A DNA stretch of 64,000 nt from Tabrizicola fusiformis (lineage in GTDB: Bacteria; Pseudomonadota; Alphaproteobacteria; Rhodobacterales; Rhodobacteraceae): assembly GCF_013328815.1 (NCBI RefSeq), contig NZ_JABUHN010000016.1:1-64000 (forward strand), read 5' to 3'. The notes below the pieces were generated by a model, which ran no database searches, was not told where the DNA came from, and was given only the letters and a program-made list of their open reading frames with translations. Shown here piece after piece: positions 35,065 to 43,640 of this stretch. The number at the start of each line of letters is the position of its first letter. Position 1 is the stretch's first letter. A program made the position numbers and the translations under genes.

Positions 35065-37060
35065 AGGAGAAGAACTCGACCTGAGCACCGATCTCGACCT
35101 CGAATTTGACGGGGCCGAGGACATCCTGCGCTCGTGGCGCAAGGGGATGCGGCCCGACCCGGATCTGACGGTGTCGGAATGGGCGGATGAACACCGCTGG
35201 CTGTCCTCGCGGGGCGCGGCTGAACCGGGACGCTATCGCACGGCCCGCGCGCCTTACCTGCGCGAGATCATGGATGCGCTGTCACCGCGGCACCCGGCGC
35301 AGCGCGTGACCTTCATGAAAGCGGCGCAGGTCGGCGCGACCGAGGCTGGCAACAACTGGATCGGCTTTGTCATCCATCACGCGCCGGGGCCGATGCTGGC
35401 GGTATTGCCATCCCTGGAACTGGCGAAGCGCACGTCACGCGGGCGGCTTGATCCGCTGATCGCGGAGAGTCCGGCCCTGCGCGAACGTGTCAACCCCGCC
35501 CGGTCGCGCGACGCAGGCAATTCGATGCTGTCGAAGGAATTCCCCGGCGGCATCCTGGTGCTGACCGGCGCGAACTCCGCGACCGGTCTGCGGTCGATGC
35601 CTGCGCGCTACATCTTTCTGGACGAGGTAGACGCCTATCCGGCGTCGGCCGACGAAGAGGGCGACCCAGTCACTCTGGCGGAGGCGCGGACCACCACCTT
35701 CTCGCATCGGCGCAAGGTGTTCATGGTGTCGACCCCGACGATCCGGGGGCTGAGCCGGATCGAGCGCGAGTTCGAGGCATCGGACCAGCGCCGGTATTTC
35801 GTGCCCTGCCCGCACTGCGGGGCGATGCAGTGGCTGCAGTTTGAACGCCTGCGTTGGGACAAAGGGCGGCCTGACACCGCAGCCTACCACTGCGAGGGCT
35901 GCGAAAAGCCCATCGCCGAGCATCACAAGACGCAGATGCTGGAGCGCGGGGAATGGCGGGCAACGGCTGTGTCCGCCGATCCGCACTCGATCGGCTTTCA
36001 CCTCTCGGCGCTTTACTCGCCCTTGGGCTGGAAAAGCTGGCAGCAGATCGCCCGCGAATGGCTGGCAGCGCAGGGTTCGGAAGAAATGTTGCGCGCCGCG
36101 CGCAACACGCTTCTTGGCGAAACTTGGGTGGAGAGCGGCGACGCACCGGAATGGCAACGGCTGGCCGAACGCCGCGAAGCCTATGGCGGCGTGCAGATCC
36201 CGGTGGGTGGCCTGTTCCTGACCGCGGGCGTCGACGTGCAGAAAGACCGGATCGAGGTCGATGTCTGGGCCTGGGGCCGGGGCTTGGAGTCCTGGCTGGT
36301 CGATCACATAGTGATCGCTGGCGGCCCAGACGACCCAGCCTGCTGGGACAAACTGACGGCTTTGCTTGGCCGCGCATGGGTTTGCGCCAATGGCGCGGTG
36401 ATGGTGATCGGCAAGCTGGCCATCGACACCGGCTATGAGGCCCCGGCGGTTTACGCTTGGGCGCGCAAGCAAGGCTTCGATCAGGTCGCGCCGATCAAGG
36501 GCCTGGAAGGCTTCAACCGCGCCACGCCGGTGTCAGGCCCGACCTTTGTCGATGCCACCATCGGCGGCAAGCGTCTGCGCCGGGGCGCGCGGCTCTGGTC
36601 GGTGGCCACGGCCACCTTCAAGACCGAAACCTACCGCTTCCTGCGGCTGGAGCGGCCGAGCGACGAGGACCGGGCGCTGGGCGTGCTCGACGCCCCCGGC
36701 ACCGTGCACTTGCCAGACTGGATCGACACCGAATGGCTGAAGCAGCTGGTGGCCGAACAGCTGGTCACCGTGCGCAACAAGCGCGGCTATGCCCACCCCG
36801 AATGGCAGAAGATGCGCGAACGCAACGAGGCGCTGGACGCCCGGGTCTACGCCCGGGCGGCCGCCTGGATCATGGGCGCGGATCGCTGGGATGAGGCGAC
36901 ATGGCGACGGCTGGAAGCGCAGGCCGGGGTGGAAACTCGACCGGCGCCCTCGCTTGCCATCGCGAGTGAACCGGTGTCGCCCACCCCGCCCAAAGCCGGA
37001 TCACCAACCACGCCACGGCGGAAACGCCGGGCCTACACACCGAACTTCATGAGGGACTGA
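35012..37060 (+). CDS. Terminase large subunit (lambda GpA family)
   Basis: A 682-residue packaging motor and nuclease. GpA features include LTVSEWADEHRWLSS near the start, a deviant Walker A MKAAQVGATEAG (102-113), Walker B YIFLDEVD (200-207), VFMVSTPTIRGLSRIE, two CxxC pairs (CPHCG and CEGCE, about 265-300) and the nuclease-domain segments KDRIEVDVWAWGRG and VMVIGKLAIDTGYE. It cuts concatemers and drives DNA into the head. Length is normal for GpA. Confidence 0.93.
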   Translation: MSDSTSTPSPISGSRLDEGEELDLSTDLDLEFDGAEDILRSWRKGMRPDPDLTVSEWADEHRWLSSRGAAEPGRYRTARAPYLREIMDALSPRHPAQRVTFMKAAQVGATEAGNNWIGFVIHHAPGPMLAVLPSLELAKRTSRGRLDPLIAESPALRERVNPARSRDAGNSMLSKEFPGGILVLTGANSATGLRSMPARYIFLDEVDAYPASADEEGDPVTLAEARTTTFSHRRKVFMVSTPTIRGLSRIEREFEASDQRRYFVPCPHCGAMQWLQFERLRWDKGRPDTAAYHCEGCEKPIAEHHKTQMLERGEWRATAVSADPHSIGFHLSALYSPLGWKSWQQIAREWLAAQGSEEMLRAARNTLLGETWVESGDAPEWQRLAERREAYGGVQIPVGGLFLTAGVDVQKDRIEVDVWAWGRGLESWLVDHIVIAGGPDDPACWDKLTALLGRAWVCANGAVMVIGKLAIDTGYEAPAVYAWARKQGFDQVAPIKGLEGFNRATPVSGPTFVDATIGGKRLRRGARLWSVATATFKTETYRFLRLERPSDEDRALGVLDAPGTVHLPDWIDTEWLKQLVAEQLVTVRNKRGYAHPEWQKMRERNEALDARVYARAAAWIMGADRWDEATWRRLEAQAGVETRPAPSLAIASEPVSPTPPKAGSPTTPRRKRRAYTPNFMRD

Positions 37061-37061
37061 A

Positions 37062-37277
37062 ATGGATCTGGAACGGATGCGCGCGCTGTTGGCCGCGCTG
37101 CAGGAGGCGCGCTACGCAGGCGTCCGCTCGGTCAGCTACGACGGAAAATCGATCAACTATGGCTCTAACGCGGAGCTGGCGAATGCCATCAGCGATCTGG
37201 AAACCCGGATCGCCACAGCCACATCCGGCACCCCGCGTCGTCGGCGCTGGGGCACTGTCGCCTCGAAGGGTCTGTGA
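37062..37277 (+). CDS. gpW-like head-tail connector
   Basis: A 71-residue protein directly after the terminase and before the portal, with the small gpW-like layout: helix ERMRALLAALQEARYAG, a short beta hairpin (RSVSYDGKSINYGS) and helix ELANAISDLETRIATA. In lambda-like phages gpW completes the portal vertex to allow tail joining. The position and size support this. Confidence 0.8.
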   Translation: MDLERMRALLAALQEARYAGVRSVSYDGKSINYGSNAELANAISDLETRIATATSGTPRRRRWGTVASKGL

Positions 37278-37280
37278 TCC

Positions 37281-38789
37281 ATGGCGTTTGAAGCGTTCCG
37301 CCAGCGCATCGGCAGCATCATCGGCGGGTTTGACGCGGCACAGGCTCATCGTCGCCTGCGCGGGTTCAGGGCCAGCCGCGCGCATGTGAACACGCTGATC
37401 GCGGCCTCGGGCGACACGATCACCGCCCGGGCGCGCTGGCTGGTCCGGAACAATGGCTATGCAGCCAATGCAGTCGAGTCCTTCGCCAGCAATGTCGTCG
37501 GCGATGGCATCAAGCCTTCGTCGACCATTCAGGATGCCGCAAAGAAGGAAGAGCTGCAGGCGCTATGGCTGGCGTGGACCGATGATGCCGATGCCGAAGG
37601 GTTGACGGATTTCTACGGGTTGCAACGCCGGGCGGCGCGCGAAGTGTTCCTGTCGGGCGAAGTGTTCCTCCGTATCCGGCCGCGCCGGGAGGAGGACGGC
37701 CTGACTGTTCCCCTGCAACTGCAGATGCTGCCCGCAGAAATGCTGCCCTTGGATATGAACCGCACCTTGCCCGACGCCGGGCTGATCCGGCAGGGGATCG
37801 AGTTCGACGGCATCGGCCGCCGCGTTGCCTATCACTTCCTGCGCCGCCACCCCGGCGATATGACCGATCCCGGCCTCGCAGGCGAAACCGTCCGCGTTCC
37901 GGCTGGCGACGTGATCCATGTTCTGGACCCTGTCGAGGCGGGCCAGTTGCGCGGCGTGTCGCGCTTTGCTGCCGCCATCGTGAAACTGTTCACGCTGGAC
38001 CTTTATGACGACGCAGAGCTGGAGCGGAAGAAGATCGCGGCGATGTTCGCGATGTTCATCACCTCGCCCGCGCCGGAAACTCCGCTGGAACCGACCGAGG
38101 AGGATCTGGAGGTCGAACCCGGTCAGGTGGTGCGGTTGGATCCGGGTGAGGATGTGTCCACCCCGGCCACGCCAGACTCGGGTGGCACCTATGAGCCGTT
38201 CCAGTACCGCACCCTGCTGCAGATCGCGGCCGCACTGGGCGTGCCCTATGGTTATCTGACTGGCGACACGGCGAAAGGCAACTTCTCCAACACGCGGATC
38301 AGCTTGATCGAATTCCGCCGCCGCATCTCGGCCTGGCAGCATGGCGTGCTGGTCTATCAGCTTTGTCGCGCGGTTTGGGTGCGCTGGATGGACACGGCCG
38401 TGTTGTCGGGGGCGCTCGACCTGCCGGGCTATGCCAGCCAGCGGCGGCAATATCAGGCCTGCGCCTGGCTCCCGACCAAATGGGACTGGATCGACCCAAT
38501 GAAGGACGCCTCGGCCGAGATCCTGCAGATCGAAGCGGGCCTGAAATCGCGCACGCAGGCGCTTGCGGAGCGGGGATACGACGCCGAACAGGTGGACCGG
38601 GAAATCGCCGCCGAACGAAAGCGCGAACGCGATCTGGGCCTCGACTTCCGCCGTCCTGGCTCCCCCGCGCAGGGTCCCGGCGAAGGCGCGGCGAAAGATG
38701 CAGATCAGGACAGCGCCAAAGACGATGAGGCCGACGACGGCGCGCAGGACACTGCCGATGAAAAACCCGACCCCAAGGAGGGCGCATGA
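37281..38789 (+). CDS. Portal protein (lambda gpB family)
   Basis: A 502-residue portal subunit with family features: ARWLVRNNGYAANAVESFASNVVGDGIKP near the start, VFLSGEVFLRIRPR, AGDVIHVLDPVEAGQLRGVSRFA and the crown/clip region with ALGVPYGYLTGDTAKGNFSNTR. The C-terminal 60 residues are charged and low-complexity, as often seen. It forms the dodecameric DNA channel and overlaps the protease gene by 4 bp. Confidence 0.93.
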   Translation: MAFEAFRQRIGSIIGGFDAAQAHRRLRGFRASRAHVNTLIAASGDTITARARWLVRNNGYAANAVESFASNVVGDGIKPSSTIQDAAKKEELQALWLAWTDDADAEGLTDFYGLQRRAAREVFLSGEVFLRIRPRREEDGLTVPLQLQMLPAEMLPLDMNRTLPDAGLIRQGIEFDGIGRRVAYHFLRRHPGDMTDPGLAGETVRVPAGDVIHVLDPVEAGQLRGVSRFAAAIVKLFTLDLYDDAELERKKIAAMFAMFITSPAPETPLEPTEEDLEVEPGQVVRLDPGEDVSTPATPDSGGTYEPFQYRTLLQIAAALGVPYGYLTGDTAKGNFSNTRISLIEFRRRISAWQHGVLVYQLCRAVWVRWMDTAVLSGALDLPGYASQRRQYQACAWLPTKWDWIDPMKDASAEILQIEAGLKSRTQALAERGYDAEQVDREIAAERKRERDLGLDFRRPGSPAQGPGEGAAKDADQDSAKDDEADDGAQDTADEKPDPKEGA

Positions 38790-40096
38790 TGCACCACGCG
38801 CAAATCGCCCAGCGCGCATTCAACACGCCCTTGATGGTCGATCCGGCCAAGGCGCTGGCGTTTCTCTCGGGGCTGGGGCCACGCATTACCGGTAAGGAGA
38901 TCACCTTCCAGGGGCTGGAGGTGGAAGTCGCTGACCAAACTGCTGCCAGCATGCCCGCTCGGGCTTCACTCTTTGGCAATGATCTCGCCCAGCGCCACCA
39001 GCGGAACGGCACGCAGCCCTTTGCGCTGGTGGATGGCATCGCGGTGATCGAAATCGCCGGGACGCTGGTCCATCGTGGCGCGTGGATCGGGCAATCCTCA
39101 GGCCTCACCTCCTATGAGGGCATCGCCGCACAGCTGCAGGCGGCCCTCGCGGATCCCGGCGTTCGCGGCATTGCGCTCGACATCGACAGCTTCGGTGGCG
39201 AGGTTGCCGGGGCCTTTGATCTGGCGGATCGCATCCGCGCCGCCAGGGCGCAAAAACCCGTCCATGCGTTCGTCGCGGAACATGCGCTGTCGGCTGGCTA
39301 TGTATTGGCGTCACAAGCCGACCGCATCGTCCTGCCCCGCACAGGTGCGGTCGGCAGCATTGGCGTGGTGGCCCTGCACACCGATATGAGCGGGGCCCTC
39401 GACCAGAAAGGGATCGCCGTCACGCTGATCCACGCCGGGGCGCACAAGGTTGATGCCAACCCATACCAGCCCCTGCCCGAAGCGGTGCACGACCAGATGC
39501 AGCGCGAGTTGGAGGTGGTGCGTTTCCTCTTCGCGGAAACCGTCGCAGCTGGGCGAGGGGATCGGCTGACCCGCGCATCGGCGCTGGCGACCGAAGCTGC
39601 TGTGTTCCGCGGGACCGAAGCAATTGCCGCCGGTCTGGCTGACGAACTTTCCGATCCTGTCACCGCTTTCCACGCCTTCGTCGCCGCACCTCGCGGCACA
39701 ACCTCCCCCAGCAGAAAGGGTCCACAGATGACCACCACGCCTGAAACTCCCATCGAAACGCCTGCACATGTCGCATCAGCCCCTGCAGTCCCGCCTGTAG
39801 ATGCTGCCACCACCGCGACGAATCCGGCCACAATGACCGCCGACGCCATTCGCGCCGAGGCTGCCCAGGTGGCGCAGGTTTGTGCGCAGGCCGCCCGGTT
39901 GGGCGTGACCATCGACGCCGCCGACGCCGTTACGCGCGGGGTGAAACCCGAGGCATTGCGCGCCCGGGTCCTGGCTGATCTCGCCGCCCGCAGCGATGCG
40001 GCTGGCATCATCGCCACCGCCCCGGCGGCCGCTGCCGCCAAAGACAGCCCGATCATCGCCGCCGCGAAGAAGGCCGCGACCGACGCCAAGCGCTGA
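38786..40096 (+). CDS. Head maturation protease (S49, gpC-like) with scaffold tail
   Basis: A 436-residue protein. Residues about 80-300 form an S49/SppA-type peptidase with nucleophile Ser169 (EHALSAGYVLAS) and general base Lys221 (GAHKVDANPY). The C-terminal 120 residues are Ala/Pro/Thr-rich and helical, resembling a capsid scaffold. As in lambda C/Nu3, the scaffold segment can be made separately from an internal start (see 39728). It would cleave scaffold and capsid precursors during head maturation. Confidence 0.9.
   Translation: MMHHAQIAQRAFNTPLMVDPAKALAFLSGLGPRITGKEITFQGLEVEVADQTAASMPARASLFGNDLAQRHQRNGTQPFALVDGIAVIEIAGTLVHRGAWIGQSSGLTSYEGIAAQLQAALADPGVRGIALDIDSFGGEVAGAFDLADRIRAARAQKPVHAFVAEHALSAGYVLASQADRIVLPRTGAVGSIGVVALHTDMSGALDQKGIAVTLIHAGAHKVDANPYQPLPEAVHDQMQRELEVVRFLFAETVAAGRGDRLTRASALATEAAVFRGTEAIAAGLADELSDPVTAFHAFVAAPRGTTSPSRKGPQMTTTPETPIETPAHVASAPAVPPVDAATTATNPATMTADAIRAEAAQVAQVCAQAARLGVTIDAADAVTRGVKPEALRARVLADLAARSDAAGIIATAPAAAAAKDSPIIAAAKKAATDAKR
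39728..40096 (+). CDS. Nested capsid scaffold (Nu3-like) from internal start
   Basis: An in-frame ATG at 39728 inside the protease gene is preceded by AGAAAGGG, a good ribosome site 6 bases upstream, at exactly the boundary between the peptidase domain and the Ala-rich scaffold region. The 122-residue product (MTTTPETPIETPAHV...) would parallel lambda Nu3, which is translated from within C. This is inferred from the internal signal and family precedent. Confidence 0.6.
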   Translation: MTTTPETPIETPAHVASAPAVPPVDAATTATNPATMTADAIRAEAAQVAQVCAQAARLGVTIDAADAVTRGVKPEALRARVLADLAARSDAAGIIATAPAAAAAKDSPIIAAAKKAATDAKR

Positions 40097-40140
40097 ACCA
40101 TCGCCTGCTTCCCCACCCCCACCAACATGGAGACTGACGA

Positions 40141-40521
40141 ATGCCCGTCCTGACGGAACCGCCTAGCATGGGCGATGTCCTCAAATATGAGGTCAACCCG
40201 AACTACACTCGCGAGGTGATCACCCTGCTGATCGGAATGCCCTACCCGGGCGGTTCTGTGCTGGGGAAGATCACGGCCAGCGGCAAATACACCCTGTCGC
40301 CCGCGACCGGTGCCGACGGATCGCAGGTCGCCAGCGCCGTGCTGCTCTATGCCGTCGATGCGACTCTCGCCGATGCGACAGGCATTGTCGTCACCCGAGG
40401 CCCCTCCATCGTTTCGCGTGCGGGCCTCGCTTACGGTGCCACCGTCGATGACGGCAGCAAGATCACCGCCAAGATCGGCCAGCTGGCCGCCGTCGGCATC
40501 ATCGCCCGCGACGGCGTCTGA
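40141..40521 (+). CDS. Head decoration protein (gpD-like)
   Basis: A 126-residue protein between the protease/scaffold and the major capsid gene, the fixed place of lambda gpD. The sequence includes YEVNPNYTREVITLLIG, a beta-rich GSVLGKITASGKYTLSPA stretch and a conserved end, all typical of the decoration family that trims and stabilises the expanded shell. Size is close to lambda gpD (110). Confidence 0.85.
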   Translation: MPVLTEPPSMGDVLKYEVNPNYTREVITLLIGMPYPGGSVLGKITASGKYTLSPATGADGSQVASAVLLYAVDATLADATGIVVTRGPSIVSRAGLAYGATVDDGSKITAKIGQLAAVGIIARDGV

Positions 40522-40553
40522 CATCCAATCCCCTCATTCCACCGGAGCACCCC

Positions 40554-41576
40554 ATGACCATCGTTCGCAATCCTTTTGACGCTGGCGGTTACTCGCTGGC
40601 CGAGATGACGCAGGCCATCAACATCCTTCCCAACCTCTATACCCGCCTTGGCCAGATCGGCCTCTTTCGCTTCGAAGGCGTCACCCAACGGTCGGTGATC
40701 ATCGAGCAATATGAGGGCGTGCTAAACCTGCTGCCCTCCGTGCCGCTGGGTGGCCCCTCCACTGTCGGCACGCGGGAAGGCCGCTCGATGCGGTCCTTCG
40801 CCCTGCCGTGGATCCCGCATGACGATGTCATCCTGCCCGGCGACATCCAGGGCCAACCCGCGCTGGGCGCGTTTGATGCCGCCGACCCGCTGGTTGAGGT
40901 GATGAACCGCAAGCTGCAGCTCATGCGCCGCAAGCATGCCCAGACCCGCGAATACATGGAGATGAACGCCCTGCGCGGCATCGTGAAGGATGGCGCTGGC
41001 ACCACCCTCTACAACTACTTCACCGAATTCGGGCTGGCGCAAATCTCGGTGGATTTTCTGCTGGGCACCGCTGGCACCCTCGTTCAAAGCAAGGTCCGCG
41101 AGGTCTTGCGGGCAATCGAAGACAACCTTCTCGGCGAAAGCATGTCGGACGTGCACGCCCTCGTCAGCCGGGAGTTCTTCGACAAGCTGATCGCGCATCC
41201 GAAGACGGAAGAGGCCTACAAGTTCTACGCCGCCATCGGCGCGCAGCCCTTGCGGCAGGATGTGCGGCGCAACTTCCCCTTCGCTGGCATCGTGTTCGAG
41301 GAATATGCGGGCACCGTCACGCTTTCCACCAAGGCGACCGAACGGCTGGTCCCCGCGAACGAAGGCATCGCGTTCCCCTTGGGCACGATGGACACCTTCA
41401 CCACCTATGGCGGCCCGGCCAACCTGCTCGAGGCGGCGAACACCATGGGTCTGCCGCTCTATGCCCGTCAGCACCTCGACGAAAAGGGCCGGTGGATCGA
41501 CCTGATGACCGAAGCCTCGATCCTGCCGGTGAACAAGCGGCCGCGCATCGCGATCCGCATCCACACTTCGAACTGA
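40554..41576 (+). CDS. Major capsid protein (gpE-like, HK97 fold)
   Basis: A 340-residue capsid subunit with lambda gpE-type features: FDAGGYSLAEMTQAINILPNLYTRLGQIGLF at the N-terminus, QYEGVLNLLPSVPLGGP, TREYMEMNALRGIVKDGAGTTLYNY and a C-terminal VPANEGIAFPLGTMDTFTTY...PLYARQHLDEKGRWID. It is flanked by decoration and head-tail genes. It forms the icosahedral shell. Confidence 0.93.
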   Translation: MTIVRNPFDAGGYSLAEMTQAINILPNLYTRLGQIGLFRFEGVTQRSVIIEQYEGVLNLLPSVPLGGPSTVGTREGRSMRSFALPWIPHDDVILPGDIQGQPALGAFDAADPLVEVMNRKLQLMRRKHAQTREYMEMNALRGIVKDGAGTTLYNYFTEFGLAQISVDFLLGTAGTLVQSKVREVLRAIEDNLLGESMSDVHALVSREFFDKLIAHPKTEEAYKFYAAIGAQPLRQDVRRNFPFAGIVFEEYAGTVTLSTKATERLVPANEGIAFPLGTMDTFTTYGGPANLLEAANTMGLPLYARQHLDEKGRWIDLMTEASILPVNKRPRIAIRIHTSN

Positions 41577-41586
41577 CGGGCCCGAC

Positions 41587-41901
41587 ATGACCGTCTTCGC
41601 CGCCGCTATGGACCGGATCTACGCCAACCCGTCCATGGCGGCGGCCGCTGTCTGGATTTCTGCCACCACATCGGAGGAACGCCCCATCCGCGTCATCCGC
41701 CGCGCCCCGGATCGCATCACCGAATTCGGGGCCGGGCGATTTGTCAGCGACACCATGATGGTGGACGTCCGCGTGTCCGACCTGCCCGATCCCCGCCCCG
41801 GCGATCTGATCGTGATCGGGGCCGACAGCTTCACCATTCAGGGCGAGCCGGTGCGTGATCGCGAGAGGCTGATCTGGTCGCTAAACCTGCGTCCATCATG
41901 A
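41587..41901 (+). CDS. Head-tail joining protein (gpFII-like)
   Basis: A 104-residue, beta-rich protein (RPIRVIRRAPDRITEFGAGRFVSDTMMVDVRVSDLP...GDLIVIGADSFTIQGEPVRD). Its order after the major capsid matches lambda FII, which binds the gpW ring and provides the tail docking surface. It overlaps the next gene by ATGA. Confidence 0.75.
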   Translation: MTVFAAAMDRIYANPSMAAAAVWISATTSEERPIRVIRRAPDRITEFGAGRFVSDTMMVDVRVSDLPDPRPGDLIVIGADSFTIQGEPVRDRERLIWSLNLRPS

Positions 41902-42527
41902 AGCTGAAGATCGCCTTCGATCCGGACCTCGCCGCCCTGATGCAGGCCGAAATCGCCGCCGGGGAAAAGGCAGTGTCCGCCTCCATGCGCGAGGCGGGCA
42001 CCTCCCTCAAATCCGCCTGGCGGGGCCAGATCACGGGCGCGGGCCTTGGCACCCGCCTTGGCAATAGCATCCGCCTCGCAAGTTTCCCCAAATCCGGCGA
42101 CAGCCTGAATGCGGCGGCGCTGGTCTGGTCCAACGCCCCGGTGATCATCGGCGCGCATGACACAGGGCCGTTGATCCGGTCCAGGGACGGGTTCTGGCTG
42201 GCGATCCCCACCCCGGCCGCAGGCAAAAGCACCAACGGTGGCCGGATCACTCCCGGCGAATGGGAACGCCGCACCGGTCTGCGCCTTCGGTTCATCTACC
42301 GCCGCCGCGGGCCAAGCCTGCTGGTGGCGGAGGGGCGCCTGAATTCGAAAGGCCGCGCGGTGGCATCGAAGTCGAAGACCGGGCGCGGCCTGGCCACAGT
42401 GCCGATCTTCCTGCTCGTGCCGCAGGTCAAGTTGCGCAAGCGGCTGGATCTGGCGCGGGATGCGGAACGGGCGGTGGACGGCGTGCCGGGGCTGATCGTG
42501 GCGAATTGGGTGGAGGGCAAGGTGTGA
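41898..42527 (+). CDS. DUF6441 phage protein (head-tail or minor tail)
   Basis: A 209-residue protein of the DUF6441 type: an N-terminal helix with EKAVSASMREAGTSLKSAWRGQI, then GARGLGNS-like beta segments (GAGLGTRLGNSIRLASFP), IIGAHDTGPLIRSRDGFWLAIPTPA and a C-terminal basic helix. In Rhodobacteraceae phages it lies between the connector and tail completion genes, so a lambda gpZ-like role is likely. Function is inferred from position. Confidence 0.65.
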   Translation: MKLKIAFDPDLAALMQAEIAAGEKAVSASMREAGTSLKSAWRGQITGAGLGTRLGNSIRLASFPKSGDSLNAAALVWSNAPVIIGAHDTGPLIRSRDGFWLAIPTPAAGKSTNGGRITPGEWERRTGLRLRFIYRRRGPSLLVAEGRLNSKGRAVASKSKTGRGLATVPIFLLVPQVKLRKRLDLARDAERAVDGVPGLIVANWVEGKV

Positions 42528-42541
42528 TCACCACCCGCCCG

Positions 42542-42832
42542 TCAGTAGCCAGCCTCGCGCTGATGGCGCACGGCCAATACGACCGCCGTCTCGCCTTCGA
42601 ATCGATAAAGCGACACATAGCCACTGTCGCCAAAGGTGATGAACCACTCGCGGAATTCCGGCTCCATGTCCTCGACTGGCCGCCCCGCACCCGGCTGATC
42701 GCGCAGGATGTTCATGCCCTCGCGGATGGATTTGGCGGCGCGTCGGGCAGCGTCAGGGTTCTTGTCGGCCAGGAAGCGGTAAAGCCGTTCGACATCCCGC
42801 AGCGCGGCGGGCGACCAGATCAGTTGTGGCAT
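42542..42832 (-). CDS. ParE/RelE-family toxin
   Basis: A 96-residue toxin with the ParE pattern: LIWSPAALRDVERLYRFLADKNPDAARRAAKSIREGMNIL, a central GRPVEDMEPEFREWFITFGDSGYVSLYRFEG and VVLAVRHQREAGY at the end, where ParE has its conserved RHQRE. ParE toxins poison gyrase. It overlaps its antitoxin by 13 bp and lies antisense to the surrounding late genes, so it can be expressed in the lysogen independently of them. Confidence 0.9.
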   Translation of the reverse strand: MPQLIWSPAALRDVERLYRFLADKNPDAARRAAKSIREGMNILRDQPGAGRPVEDMEPEFREWFITFGDSGYVSLYRFEGETAVVLAVRHQREAGY

Positions 42833-43104
42833 TCAGGAGCAGCCGCCTCTTCGCCTGCTTCCAGCTTGGCAAGCCAGGCATCGGCTTCGTCATGCGTGAC
42901 GTGTTTGCCGGTCGCCTGAAACTCTTCCCAAGCTTGAAGCCCGGCCTGGCGAAACGCCTCACGCTTCTCTTCGCGCTCGACGAATTGCGCAACGGCCTCG
43001 CGCAGCATCCAGTGGGTCGAGCGGTCCTTGGCATCCGCCAACCGCTTGAGGCGGTCGCGTGTGTCCTGATCGAGTTTTACGGCAACAGGGCGGACGGCGT
43101 TCAT
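42820..43104 (-). CDS. Ribbon-helix-helix antitoxin for the ParE-type toxin
   Basis: A 94-residue protein with an N-terminal RHH DNA-binding segment (RPVAVKLDQDTRDRLKRLADAKDRSTHWMLREAV) and a C-terminal acidic helix (TGKHVTHDEADAWLAKLEAGEE) for toxin binding. The ATG at 43104 gives the standard CopG/ParD-like start; an in-frame ATG at 43203 would add 33 atypical, Cys-rich residues. It precedes the toxin, as in most RHH modules, and probably autoregulates the promoter in the gap before 43193. Confidence 0.85.
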   Translation of the reverse strand: MNAVRPVAVKLDQDTRDRLKRLADAKDRSTHWMLREAVAQFVEREEKREAFRQAGLQAWEEFQATGKHVTHDEADAWLAKLEAGEEAAAPECHN

Positions 43105-43192
43105 ACGGGCGACTCCGGGCGAGTATTCATGGGTATTACCTTTAGCATATCCGCGACCATCACAGAAGTCACAATTCAGGAAATGCGCTGTC

Positions 43193-43615
43193 ATGCCCAC
43201 CACCCGCGAATCCGTCCTCGCCGCGCTGCAAGCGCGGCTGCAGCCGCTTGCTGCCCCTACCTTGCGCGATGAAGTCCTGCCCGAACGTATTCCTCAGGCG
43301 GGGCTCATCATCCTGCGCGATGGCCAGCCGGGTGAACCGGAGGTCACGCTGTCGCCGTTGCGATACCACTATCAGCACCGGGCCGAGTTTGAGGTCGTCG
43401 TCCAAGCTGGCAGCGGCCGGGCCGATGCCTTCGATGACCTGATCGCTACCATCGGCACCGTGCTGGAAGCCGACCGCACCCTCGGCGGCCTCTGCGACTG
43501 GGTCGAACCCGAGGCCCCGGCCTCGGTCGATCTGCCCATCGAAGGCGCGGCGGCGCTGAAGGCGGCGGTGATCACCGTCGTGTTGCACTACACCACCACC
43601 GGCCCTCTGGCCTGA
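43193..43615 (+). CDS. Tail completion/terminator protein (gpU-like)
   Basis: A 140-residue protein between the connector genes and the tail tube gene. It has an N-terminal helix (TRESVLAALQARLQPLA), a beta-rich core (YHYQHRAEFEVVVQAG) and a C-terminal segment AAALKAAVITVVLHYTTTGPLA, similar in layout to tail-terminator proteins of siphoviruses. It is not strongly diagnostic by motif, so the role is inferred from order and fold pattern. Confidence 0.65.
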   Translation: MPTTRESVLAALQARLQPLAAPTLRDEVLPERIPQAGLIILRDGQPGEPEVTLSPLRYHYQHRAEFEVVVQAGSGRADAFDDLIATIGTVLEADRTLGGLCDWVEPEAPASVDLPIEGAAALKAAVITVVLHYTTTGPLA

Positions 43616-43640
43616 CACCCCCAACATCGAGGAGACCCCC

